Source of the DNA: a bacterium BRH_c32
GTDB lineage: Bacteria > Bacteroidota > Ignavibacteria > Ignavibacteriales > Melioribacteraceae
DNA: 64,000 nucleotides
NCBI GenBank assembly: GCA_001516025.1
Contig: LOEU01000005.1
Span: 1 to 64,000 of the forward strand
Reading direction: 5' to 3'
The first letter of the stretch is position 1; every line of letters starts with the position of its first letter. Below, piece after piece: positions 46,577 to 54,741 of this stretch. The notes below the pieces were generated by a model. That model made no database searches. It was not told the DNA's origin and worked only from the letters and a program-made list of their open reading frames with translations. The position numbers were made by a program, and so were the translations under genes.

Positions 46577-48256
46577 TTAATTTACTTTTATAATCAAACA
46601 TGTAATATCGTCCGATTGTTCAGCTCCTTTGGTATATTCATGTACTTCATTCTTAATTTTTTCTAAAATCTCATCACTACTTTTAAGACGTTCCTCAAGT
46701 GCAATTCGTTCCAATTTCTCATCAGAAAATTCTTCAAAATCAATATTCATCGCCTCAGAAATTCCGTCAGTGAAGAAAACTATAACGTCATCTTTTTCCA
46801 TTTTAATTGTTTCGGAGACGTAAGGAATCAAAGTTGGCATAACGCCTATTATCATTCCCCCTTTTTTGAGCTTCTGTATTTGAGCGTTCCTAATTAATAA
46901 TGGTGGATTATGACCTGCATTGACATAGGTAAATTCTAATTTTGATTTATCAAATATTCCCCAAAAGAATGTAATGAAACTACCGTTACTCGTATTCTCT
47001 GAAATCAGATCATTAATTAAATTAGTTGATTCATCAAGAGGGAGATTCTGTTTACAAATTGATTTAAGGAATGCTTGTAAGTTTGCCATAATTAAAGCTG
47101 CTGGCACCCCCTTGCCGGATACGTCTGCTATGGCTAATAGGACTCTATCATTATCCAACTTTACAACATCATAATAATCGCCACCCACTGTTTTAGCAGA
47201 AAGGTTATATGCAGAAATACTTACTTCTTTAAATTGAGGTATCTTCTTTGGAAGCAAGTTCTGCTGAATATTCCGAGCGATTTCTATATCTTTCTCAAGT
47301 TTCTCTTTCTCAAGAAGTCCCTTTATCATGCTTGCATTCTCAATCGATATAATCGCCAAACTTCCGACTGATGAAATATATTCAACATCGGACTTAGAAA
47401 ACGGTTTATTTGTAATCCGCTTTCCTAATAAAATTAATCCCTTTGTTATAGATTTAATTTTCATCGGAACTATACACTCAATTTCAAACTTATTTAAGTC
47501 GGGATATCTTTTTGCTATCTGCTCTTTATCTAAACTTTCATTTATTTTATCATATTCACATATTTTCAACGACTCTTTAATTTGTTCAATATCATATTTA
47601 CTTTCAATAATATTAATCGATTTATCGCTGCAAGTTACTACTGCGTATTTTGACACCATTAACTGCCCAATAATAGAATATACGAGCAACTTGCCAATTA
47701 CTTCAACTTCCAAAATACCGCTAAATTCCTTGCTCAAATCAAAGAGAGAACTGAGCTGATTAACTTTGGAATCCAATTCCCTATTTACATTTTTTAATCT
47801 TTCAACTGTAAGTGAATTCTCTACTGCCGTTGCACCGAGATTAAGAAGTGTTTTTAAAAATTCTAAATCTTCATTTGTAAAAGGGCTTCTCGAAAGTTTA
47901 CTTCCTAATAGAACTATTCCTTTAGTGCCAGAATTAGATTCAATTTTTTCTATTACGCCAATTTTATATTGTGTAATAAATGCCTGCATTTTAGGATTAG
48001 AATTTAGTTCTTCAAGTTTAACTTTGGGAAATTTTTCTTTATCACTAATTGAAAATCCTTTAATAACCTTCAGTTCCAAAAAATTATTATTATCAATTAA
48101 TGCTATTATTCCCTTTGTTATTTGGAATTTCGAGAAACATGTTAGAAGGATATTATTAAGAATGAAGCTTAGATCGAGTGAAGAATTAATTAGATTGCTG
48201 TAGTCAACTAAAGCAGCAAGATTTCTATGCGCGATTATATTTTTATCTGGGATCAT
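46577..48256 (-). CDS. Soluble SpoIIE-type serine phosphatase with two GAF domains
   Basis: The 559-residue cytoplasmic protein has two GAF-like sensor domains (about 15-160 and 175-320), a linker helix (325-345, ending IEIARNIQQNLLPKKIP, typical for these enzymes) and a SpoIIE/PP2C domain (350-559) with GGDYYDVV and DVSGKGVPAAL, plus DDVIVFFTDGISEAMN. No membrane segments. It likely responds to a soluble ligand or protein and activates a STAS protein (RsbU-like). It lies one base from its neighbours in the phosphatase operon. Confidence 0.87.
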   Translation of the reverse strand: MIPDKNIIAHRNLAALVDYSNLINSSLDLSFILNNILLTCFSKFQITKGIIALIDNNNFLELKVIKGFSISDKEKFPKVKLEELNSNPKMQAFITQYKIGVIEKIESNSGTKGIVLLGSKLSRSPFTNEDLEFLKTLLNLGATAVENSLTVERLKNVNRELDSKVNQLSSLFDLSKEFSGILEVEVIGKLLVYSIIGQLMVSKYAVVTCSDKSINIIESKYDIEQIKESLKICEYDKINESLDKEQIAKRYPDLNKFEIECIVPMKIKSITKGLILLGKRITNKPFSKSDVEYISSVGSLAIISIENASMIKGLLEKEKLEKDIEIARNIQQNLLPKKIPQFKEVSISAYNLSAKTVGGDYYDVVKLDNDRVLLAIADVSGKGVPAALIMANLQAFLKSICKQNLPLDESTNLINDLISENTSNGSFITFFWGIFDKSKLEFTYVNAGHNPPLLIRNAQIQKLKKGGMIIGVMPTLIPYVSETIKMEKDDVIVFFTDGISEAMNIDFEEFSDEKLERIALEERLKSSDEILEKIKNEVHEYTKGAEQSDDITCLIIKVN

Positions 48257-48258
48257 AA

Positions 48259-48690
48259 TTAGGGTAAATACTTTACCATTTTAACCTGATTTTTATTTTT
48301 ATTTTTTGTGTAAACTACTTCGTCCATCATTTTTTTCATTAGGTACATTCCAAGTCCGCCGATTCTTCTTTGTTTATAATACTCTTTTATATCGGGCTCC
48401 GGAATAAGATTAGGGTCAAACTCTATTCCACTATCGAGAATGGTTATTATAAACTTGTTTGCAATTCGGTTAAGTTCTATTTGTATATCTCCGGTAGGAG
48501 AATATTTATAAGCATGCTTGATTATATTCGTGCATGCTTCATCTACAGCCAAGATTATATTACCAATTGCAGCATTAGAATACCCTAAGCTTAGAGCTGT
48601 ATTCTTAATAAAGTCTCTGATAACAGATAAGTTATCAGTAGAACTTTTAACCGATAATTCCAGTGGGAATTTTAATTCAGCTAAACTCAA
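48259..48690 (-). CDS. RsbW-like serine kinase/ATP-binding regulator
   Basis: The 143-residue protein is a GHKL ATPase: N-box AVDEACTNIIKHAYK (about 49-63), G1-like DSGIEFDP, and G2 IGGLGMYLMKKMMDEV. This is the RsbW/SpoIIAB-type anti-sigma kinase family (PF13581). It would phosphorylate the STAS protein encoded 2 bp upstream and be opposed by the SpoIIE phosphatases. RsbW-like kinases may bind sigma factors or other outputs; no sigma-B homologue is visible, and the sigma factor of this operon is ECF-type. Confidence 0.88.
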   Translation of the reverse strand: MSLAELKFPLELSVKSSTDNLSVIRDFIKNTALSLGYSNAAIGNIILAVDEACTNIIKHAYKYSPTGDIQIELNRIANKFIITILDSGIEFDPNLIPEPDIKEYYKQRRIGGLGMYLMKKMMDEVVYTKNKNKNQVKMVKYLP

Positions 48691-48692
48691 AG

Positions 48693-49046
48693 TTAACTCA
48701 GGTTGGAAAACTTATTAACTGCTTCTTTCTCATCTTTATAAAATTCATAAAGAACGGGAAATCCGAGCAGATCAAAAATATTATAGACGCTATCATTCAT
48801 ATTAGAGAATTTGATATCCCCTTGATTGTCTCTCATCTGCTCAACAAACGCCATGAAAACACCTAAGCCCGCGCTACTTATATAATTCAATTGGTCAAAA
48901 TTAACAACCACTTTGAACTGCTTATCAGTAATGAGCTTAGAGAACATATTCTCTAATTCAGGAGCCGTATGAGCATCGAGATATCCCTTAACATCTATAA
49001 CACTGACAGAGCCAACTCCTCGCAAGTTGACATTAAAATCCGCCAT
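48693..49046 (-). CDS. STAS-domain anti-sigma factor antagonist, RsbV-like
   Basis: The 117-residue protein is a single STAS domain. The phospho-acceptor Ser lies in NYISSAGLGVF (57/58). Start: the ATG at 49046 is preceded by GGAG. The frame is open to 49058 but begins there with TTG inside that binding site. Unphosphorylated STAS proteins sequester the RsbW-type kinase. It lies between the kinase and a SpoIIE phosphatase, a classic partner-switching arrangement. Confidence 0.9.
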   Translation of the reverse strand: MADFNVNLRGVGSVSVIDVKGYLDAHTAPELENMFSKLITDKQFKVVVNFDQLNYISSAGLGVFMAFVEQMRDNQGDIKFSNMNDSVYNIFDLLGFPVLYEFYKDEKEAVNKFSNLS

Positions 49047-49058
49047 TAATATCTCCAA

Positions 49059-51116
49059 TTATTTATTATTATTTAACCTTTTTAATATAACTAAAGTTAT
49101 ATCATCATGCTGTGAATTATCAAGTGAAAATGTAGTTAATTCTGTCATTATTTTGTTACTAATTTCACTAGCAGATAAATGACATGAATCTGAAACTATT
49201 TTCTCAATTCTTTCATAGCCAAAATCTTCAAAATTTGAGTTCTTCGATTCAGGAATACCATCAGAATAGAGAACCAAAATATCATTATAATTTAGAGAAA
49301 TTTCCATCTCTTTTAATGAATTTTCAAAACTAATTCCATAATCAAGACCAAGCCCAATTCCGGGCGGCTGTATTTTTTGAATTACTCCATTACTACATAA
49401 AAGAGCCGGTGTATGTCCGCTTCGAGCAAATGATAATTTTCCTGTCTTTATATTAATTACATAATAAATAGATGTTACAAAAGTTTTTCTATCCAAAGTA
49501 TCTTTCAAAACATCATTAACACGAACTAATAATTCCTTAGGATTTGAAAAAATCTTAGAAAGAGAGCCAAATATTCCTTTAACTTCTGCCATAATAAATG
49601 CAGCAGAAATCCCTTTACCCGAAACATCAGCAACGACAACTGCATAATTTTCTTCATCTAATTTGAAGAAATCATAATAATCGCCTCCAACCTCAAATGC
49701 CGGTATAAAAAGAGCCGAGAACTGATATTCATCTAATTCAGGTACTTGGTGAGGTAGAATTTTTCGTTGGATTTCTCTAGCCACATCTAATTCTTTTTCC
49801 ATTCTTTCTTTTTCAATCGATTCTTCAATTAGTTTAGCATTTTCTAAAGCAACCGCCGCATAATTAGCAAATGCACTAATAGCCTTTCTATCATCATCAT
49901 CATATTTAATTTCTAAACTTCTCGCAGCAAACAAATATCCGCTTATATCTTCGTGATGCATTAAGCAAGAGAATGCAATTGAATCAAAATTGAATTGCGA
50001 ATTACTATTTTTTACAAATGGAGCTAGATTATGCCGAGTAACAATAGTTACACCCTCATCCATATCATACTTTTGTCCAAGAATAAACTTTGTTAATTCA
50101 TCAGCTTCAAGATATCCAATATTATTCACTGATTTTAATTCAAATTCGTCTCCCTGTTTAATTACTAACCAAGAAGCATCTGAATTACAAATTTTAGACG
50201 TAAGTAAAGTAACAGATTCAGCAAGCTCCTTAAAATCAAATACTTGCGTAATTAATTTTGTAAGGTCGATAAGAGAAGAAACTTCTTCTCTTTTCCTGTC
50301 GAATGCTTCTGCAGTAGGTAAATGGAATAGAGTCGTAAAGAATAATACAGTAGAAAAGATTATTCCATACAACATAATTAAATTAATTAAAGTAAGAAGT
50401 CCGGGAGAAAAAGAAACAACAATAGTCTCGAAACTATCGTCTCCGGATATCATTCCAAAATTAAATGAAAAAACGAGGATTAAAACAACCGAGATTAGAA
50501 TAAGATAAACTTTTTGTTTTTTCGGAAGGAACCCTATCCATGATACTCTGAGCGAATTTAGAGAAATCAGAATTATTGAAACTACATAAAACGATTCTTT
50601 TATAAAATCATATTCGGGATTGATCTTTACAAAAATATTAGAGAAAAATGTAAACATGAAAAAAACAAGCATTGTATTCATATAAACAGAAGGATCCTTT
50701 TTCTGCCTTAGGAAAAATAATTCTCTTAGTGAAGAAAAGATAAATATTACAATGCCAATCAATATAAAAATTGCAAGAATACTAAAAAGAGCACTAATAA
50801 AATTTCTTGTTTCAATATTGATATTATTTGACGAGAGTGTAAATTTGGTTATAGAAGCCACTAAAAATATCACCGCTGCAAAAATACCTATATTAAGCAC
50901 CAATGATATCGGTTGCACCATTCTGGAGGTAAAAAAATCTTTAAGATATTCAAACAAAATAAATGCTGCTGCGAATACCAACATCTCATGAATAATAAAC
51001 AATACCAGAACATCGTGCATTGGGAAGACAATATTATATAAGAATAAGAGAATAAAAACGAAAATAGAATATTCTAGTTTTCTTGAGCGTGCTATTTTTT
51101 GTAAGTTAAATTTCAT
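49059..51116 (-). CDS. Membrane SpoIIE-type serine phosphatase with GAF domain
   Basis: The 685-residue protein starts with about seven hydrophobic segments (15-260), then a GAF-like domain (290-450), a signalling helix (455-478, ending VAREIQRKILPHQVP) and a SpoIIE domain (480-680) with GGDYYDFF and VADVSGKGISAAF. It differs from the 44-46.6 kb phosphatase by lacking the PDZ. It is the third phosphatase of the operon, one base upstream of the 380-residue unknown gene's stop. It would integrate another membrane input onto the same STAS pool (inference). Confidence 0.86.
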   Translation of the reverse strand: MKFNLQKIARSRKLEYSIFVFILLFLYNIVFPMHDVLVLFIIHEMLVFAAAFILFEYLKDFFTSRMVQPISLVLNIGIFAAVIFLVASITKFTLSSNNINIETRNFISALFSILAIFILIGIVIFIFSSLRELFFLRQKKDPSVYMNTMLVFFMFTFFSNIFVKINPEYDFIKESFYVVSIILISLNSLRVSWIGFLPKKQKVYLILISVVLILVFSFNFGMISGDDSFETIVVSFSPGLLTLINLIMLYGIIFSTVLFFTTLFHLPTAEAFDRKREEVSSLIDLTKLITQVFDFKELAESVTLLTSKICNSDASWLVIKQGDEFELKSVNNIGYLEADELTKFILGQKYDMDEGVTIVTRHNLAPFVKNSNSQFNFDSIAFSCLMHHEDISGYLFAARSLEIKYDDDDRKAISAFANYAAVALENAKLIEESIEKERMEKELDVAREIQRKILPHQVPELDEYQFSALFIPAFEVGGDYYDFFKLDEENYAVVVADVSGKGISAAFIMAEVKGIFGSLSKIFSNPKELLVRVNDVLKDTLDRKTFVTSIYYVINIKTGKLSFARSGHTPALLCSNGVIQKIQPPGIGLGLDYGISFENSLKEMEISLNYNDILVLYSDGIPESKNSNFEDFGYERIEKIVSDSCHLSASEISNKIMTELTTFSLDNSQHDDITLVILKRLNNNK

Positions 51117-51117
51117 T

Positions 51118-52260
51118 TTATCTATCTGAATTTGCGTTAGAATCTTTTTCTTGAATTTTTCTTTCTTTCTCTAATTTCATCTTGTATTTCCTCTGGATAG
51201 AATCTCTTGCCATTTTAGAATACATATTACCAATTGAATCCCATTTAAGTCCAAATTCTTCCCATTTTTTAGGGTCGTTAGTCTTCGCCGTTTCCCTTAA
51301 TGTTCTGCTTAAATCGTTAGTCAGTTCTTTGATATTAAATTCAAGATTAATATTCTCCATCTCTTTTGTATTAGCAGGAATTTCAATTTTTATTTTATTT
51401 GGATCATTTGAATAAACTTTTATTTGATTTCCGTCAAAAACATATTTTGTTATATTCTCAAATTCCTTACTTTTTTTTCCCTCTGAAGGAGGTGGAGGCG
51501 GTGGTGTAGGGGATATCGGGAAATTAAATTCATAACCATTCTTTTTAAAACTCATTGCAATCTGATTTTTAAGTTGTTTCCTATCCAAACCCACAGTTGA
51601 TTTAAATACTGTATCACTAGCTATAAAAATGAAATCATTATTCTTATTCGCATAAAATGATTTTTCTAATTCTGCTAGTCCCGAAGCATTTATTGGAATT
51701 TTTAATTTTTTATCACCTGTAATTTTTTGAATATGTTCCATCAAATCAGCAAAAATTAATCTCCTTAAATCGGGGAGTCTCGGACTAACTGCGATAGTGT
51801 TTTGTTCATTAGTCCATACTGAAGAATAGATTTCATCTTTATATGAATCGAGGATTGAATCTGCCATTGCTAACTGCCGAGTATCAAGGTTAAAATGCTC
51901 CTTAAATTTCTGATAGTTATCAGTATTTTCTTTAATCATGGCCTGCTTAACTTCGAGTACTTCCCCATTATCAGGGTCTTCATTTATGAATAGTATTCTA
52001 TTATTTTCTTTATCGATAGGGAGATTCTGATAGTAAGCAAAATTAAAAATATCTTCTTTGCTTAATTCATTACTTACAAATAATGGTTTAAGATTAGCAG
52101 TATAAAAAGTAGTAAGGCTATTTTTATTCTCATCAATAAAGCTATTATACTTATCTTTATTAGACTTGAAAAAAAACATTAAACCAATAGTTAAAGCTGC
52201 AAGACCGAAATAAGGAATGAATTTTACAAAGTTATTTTTTTTCTTATTTAATTCGTGCAA
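51118..52260 (-). CDS. Membrane-anchored protein of unknown function in the ECF sigma operon
   Basis: The 380-residue protein has a short basic N-terminus, one membrane helix (about 14-30) and a large hydrophilic C-terminal part, predicted outside the cytoplasm. It has a poly-Pro linker (PTPPPPPPSE, near 253-262) and a Lys/Glu-rich end (RKYKMKLEKERKIQEKD). I do not recognise any domain. The gene lies one base after the sigma factor gene, the usual place for an anti-sigma factor. With only about 13 residues in the cytoplasm, however, it does not fit the classic design. It could be a periplasmic sensor. Confidence 0.65.
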   Translation of the reverse strand: MHELNKKKNNFVKFIPYFGLAALTIGLMFFFKSNKDKYNSFIDENKNSLTTFYTANLKPLFVSNELSKEDIFNFAYYQNLPIDKENNRILFINEDPDNGEVLEVKQAMIKENTDNYQKFKEHFNLDTRQLAMADSILDSYKDEIYSSVWTNEQNTIAVSPRLPDLRRLIFADLMEHIQKITGDKKLKIPINASGLAELEKSFYANKNNDFIFIASDTVFKSTVGLDRKQLKNQIAMSFKKNGYEFNFPISPTPPPPPPSEGKKSKEFENITKYVFDGNQIKVYSNDPNKIKIEIPANTKEMENINLEFNIKELTNDLSRTLRETAKTNDPKKWEEFGLKWDSIGNMYSKMARDSIQRKYKMKLEKERKIQEKDSNANSDR

Positions 52261-52261
52261 T

Positions 52262-52864
52262 TTAGGTCCTTAATTCTTTGTGGTACGGCTCCAATAAAAA
52301 TTTTAAACTTTCACGGGCTCTAAAAATTCTCGATTTAATAGTGCCAACTTCGCAATCTAATTGATCGGCAATTTCTTTATATGAAAGTCCGTCAATATCT
52401 CTAAGGATAAGAGGAACACGTAATTTTTCGGGAAGTTTTTCAATTGCCCCCCTAACAATTTGCGGAACATCAATATCCTCTGAAAATGGTTTAGTACCAT
52501 ATTGAGTATCAGAATCTTCCAAAGGAACAAAGATACTTCTAACCTTCTTCTTCCTTAAGTAGTCTTTGCATTTATTGATTGTAATTCTATAAAGCCAAGT
52601 AGTAAATTTAGATTCGAACCTGAAATCTTTTAGCTTGTGATAAACGTTAATGAAAACATCTTGAGATATATCATCAACAAAATCATTATCACCAAGAGTA
52701 ACAAAAACGAGATTGCGAACCTTTTCCTTATGCTTCATAACGAGAGTTTTGAATACGATTTGCTCGCCATCAATAAATCTTTTAATAAGAGCGAAATCTT
52801 CATCCTCTTCGGAATTAGAATCATTAAACTCGAAAGCATTATTTTGGTTTTCTAAACTATCCAT
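52262..52864 (-). CDS. ECF-family RNA polymerase sigma factor
   Basis: The 200-residue protein has sigma region 2 (about 25-100, with DDISQDVFINVYHKLKDF, FTTWLYRITINKCKDYLRKK) and region 4 (about 130-190, LPEKLRVPLILRDIDGLSYKEIADQL then EVGTIKSRIFRARESLK). No region 1 or 3 is present, so it is an ECF sigma of the RpoE-like type, with an acidic N-terminal extension. It opens the seven-gene minus-strand operon with gaps of 1-12 bp. A matching promoter lies immediately upstream. Confidence 0.94.
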   Translation of the reverse strand: MDSLENQNNAFEFNDSNSEEDEDFALIKRFIDGEQIVFKTLVMKHKEKVRNLVFVTLGDNDFVDDISQDVFINVYHKLKDFRFESKFTTWLYRITINKCKDYLRKKKVRSIFVPLEDSDTQYGTKPFSEDIDVPQIVRGAIEKLPEKLRVPLILRDIDGLSYKEIADQLDCEVGTIKSRIFRARESLKFLLEPYHKELRT

Positions 52865-52870
52865 ACTTTA

Positions 52871-52895
52871 GACGATGATATTAATATAATGTTCC
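52871..52895 (-). promoter_or_regulatory. ECF-type promoter before the sigma factor gene
   Basis: On the minus strand GGAAC (52895-52891), a 16-nt spacer and CGTC (52874-52871) reproduce the canonical ECF -35/-10 pattern. CGTC ends 7 nt before the first base of the sigma ATG. Transcription would therefore start at or near the start codon, giving a leaderless or nearly leaderless mRNA. The site supports autoregulation by the sigma factor encoded here. Confidence 0.65.
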
Positions 52896-52977
52896 TATAA
52901 ATAATTCTTTATTTTTACACATATATTCAATAACTTATCTTACAATATAATTATTTATAGATTATTAAAGCCAATTA

Positions 52978-53008
52978 TTGTTTATAAACATGTTTACAAA
53001 TACTTTTG
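52978..53008 (+). promoter_or_regulatory. Candidate promoter of the divergent STAS gene with TGTTTA repeats
   Basis: TTGTTT (52978-52983), a 17-nt spacer and TACTTTTG (53001-53008) resemble the Bacteroidota consensus (TTTG, TAnnTTTG). TGTTTATAAACA (52979-52990) is a perfect palindrome followed directly by TGTTTACA (52991-52998), a possible operator. Confidence 0.5.
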
Positions 53009-53033
53009 AATAAAATTAATTCGGAGAGGTTGT

Positions 53034-53372
53034 ATGAAAGTAAAAACCTATGAAAAGTACAATGCACTAGTAATTGAGTTAAAAGGAAACGTTATGGGCG
53101 GACCTGAAGCTCAAGAATTTGGAGAACTTCTACACAAATTTGTTGATGAAGGCAAACATAATATTGTTGTCGATCTATCAGAAACAAAATTTATGAATAG
53201 CTCCGGTTTGGGTATGTTAATTAGCGGTTACACCACAATGAAAAATGGTGGTGGAAGTTTAAAACTAGCTAATGCTACTGATAAAATCGAAAGCTTGTTA
53301 GTTATTACAAAATTAATAACAATCTTCGAACATTTTGAATCTGTTGATAAAGCAGTAGATAGCTTCAAATAA
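53034..53372 (+). CDS. STAS-domain anti-sigma factor antagonist (second copy)
   Basis: The 112-residue single STAS domain has the phospho-acceptor region TKFMNSSGLGMLISGY (Ser56/Ser57) and the C-terminal LLVITKLITIFEHFES helix. It is divergent from the ECF-sigma/partner-switching operon and is a distinct sequence from the STAS protein there. It could be an alternative substrate for the same kinase and phosphatases (inference). A Shine-Dalgarno GGAGAGG lies before the start. A terminator follows, then purA. Confidence 0.9.
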   Translation: MKVKTYEKYNALVIELKGNVMGGPEAQEFGELLHKFVDEGKHNIVVDLSETKFMNSSGLGMLISGYTTMKNGGGSLKLANATDKIESLLVITKLITIFEHFESVDKAVDSFK

Positions 53373-53391
53373 GTTAGTCATTTTTTTTCTT

Positions 53392-53436
53392 AGCTGTACC
53401 GGAGTGACTAAATCACTTTAGTACGGCTTTTTTTTT
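53392..53436 (+). terminator. Terminator after the STAS gene
   Basis: AGCTGTAC (53392-53399) pairs with GTACGGCT (53421-53428) with one G-T pair, around an inner GAGTGA/TCACTT pairing. A run of nine T follows. It lies 29 bp before the purA start. Confidence 0.8.
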
Positions 53437-53464
53437 GTTTTTAAAATTAATTCGGAGTGCGTTT

Positions 53465-54733
53465 ATGGAAGTTACCGTTTTGGTTGGCAGCCAATGGGGA
53501 GACGAAGGTAAAGGAAAGATAGTTGATATTCTCAGTGATCGATACGATTTTGTTGCTCGTTATCAAGGTGGTGCTAATGCCGGTCATACTGTTATTATTG
53601 GCGATCAACAATTCATTTTACATCTCGTTCCATCAGGCATTTTAAGAGAAAATGTAAAATGTGTAATTGGTAATGGAGTTGTAATCGATCCTCAAGCTCT
53701 TCTTGATGAAATTCAATTCCTTGAATCTTCCGGTATTAGTACAAAAGGACGTTTATTTATTAGTCATAATGCACATCTGATAATGCCATATCATAAACTC
53801 TTAGATCAGATTAATGAAAGCGGCGCCAATAAAATTGGCACTACAGGAAGAGGCATTGGACCTTGCTACATCGATAAATACGCAAGAAAAGGAATTAGAA
53901 TTGTTGACCTCCTAGATAGAAATGTATTGAAGGAAAAAATAAAATTAAATTTAGAAGAAAAAAATAATCTTCTTAAAAAAGTTTATAACCATGCAGAATT
54001 AGATGTCGAGAAAATAATAAACGAATATGTGGAATTTGATAAACAGATTGATCAATATATTACAGATGCTCCATCTTTATTAAATAATGCTATTTTAGAA
54101 GGACAATCGGTATTAATTGAAGGTGCACAAGGAACAATGTTAGATGTCGATCATGGCACCTATCCATTTGTTACATCATCTAATCCTACATCAGGAGGCG
54201 CATGTACAGGAACCGGAATCCCTCCTACAAAAATTTCTTCTGTTTTCGGAATTGTAAAAGCATATACCACAAGAGTAGGCAACGGACCATTCCCCACCGA
54301 ATTATTTGGAGATGAGGGTGAAGAATTAAGAAAAACCGGCGCTGAATTTGGGGCAACAACAGGACGACCGAGAAGATGTGGCTGGTTCGATGCTTTCCTT
54401 CTTAATTATTCCAGAATGATAAATGGAATTGAAAGAACTGCAATTACTAAATTAGATGTTCTTGGCTATCTTGATGAAATTAAAGTCTGCGTCGGTTATG
54501 AAAAAAACGGCAAAAAATTAAAATCTTATCCAACTGACATTAGTCAGTTAGAAAATGTTACACCCGTTTATGAAACCTTAAAAGGTTGGAGGCAAGATAT
54601 TTCAGGGGCAAGAAGTTTCAATGACCTCCCTGCTGAATGTAAAGAATACTTAAGCTTTATTTCTCAGGAAAGCGGAATTGAAATAAAAATTATTTCTGTC
54701 GGACCAAAAAGAGAACAAACAATAGAGCTTTAG
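53465..54733 (+). CDS. purA: Adenylosuccinate synthetase
   Basis: The 422-residue enzyme converts IMP and Asp to adenylosuccinate using GTP. Motifs: VLVGSQWGDEGKGKIVD (5-21, P-loop-like; catalytic Asp), NAGHTV (catalytic His), GTTGRGIGPCYIDKYARKGIR and TTTGRPRRCGWFDAF-like TTGRPRRCGW. Start: the ATG at 53465 follows GGAG and matches the family; ten extra in-frame codons upstream run through the terminator region and are rejected. Confidence 0.95.
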   Translation: MEVTVLVGSQWGDEGKGKIVDILSDRYDFVARYQGGANAGHTVIIGDQQFILHLVPSGILRENVKCVIGNGVVIDPQALLDEIQFLESSGISTKGRLFISHNAHLIMPYHKLLDQINESGANKIGTTGRGIGPCYIDKYARKGIRIVDLLDRNVLKEKIKLNLEEKNNLLKKVYNHAELDVEKIINEYVEFDKQIDQYITDAPSLLNNAILEGQSVLIEGAQGTMLDVDHGTYPFVTSSNPTSGGACTGTGIPPTKISSVFGIVKAYTTRVGNGPFPTELFGDEGEELRKTGAEFGATTGRPRRCGWFDAFLLNYSRMINGIERTAITKLDVLGYLDEIKVCVGYEKNGKKLKSYPTDISQLENVTPVYETLKGWRQDISGARSFNDLPAECKEYLSFISQESGIEIKIISVGPKREQTIEL

Positions 54734-54741
54734 CAGTTAAA

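Noticed and set aside
47101-47116. TGGCAC...TTGC resembling a sigma-54 promoter
   Set aside because: The spacing is one base short and it lies inside the coding region of a SpoIIE phosphatase.
47766-48203. Open frame opposite the two-GAF phosphatase gene
   Set aside because: Lies fully inside a well-supported gene on the other strand and shows no domain.
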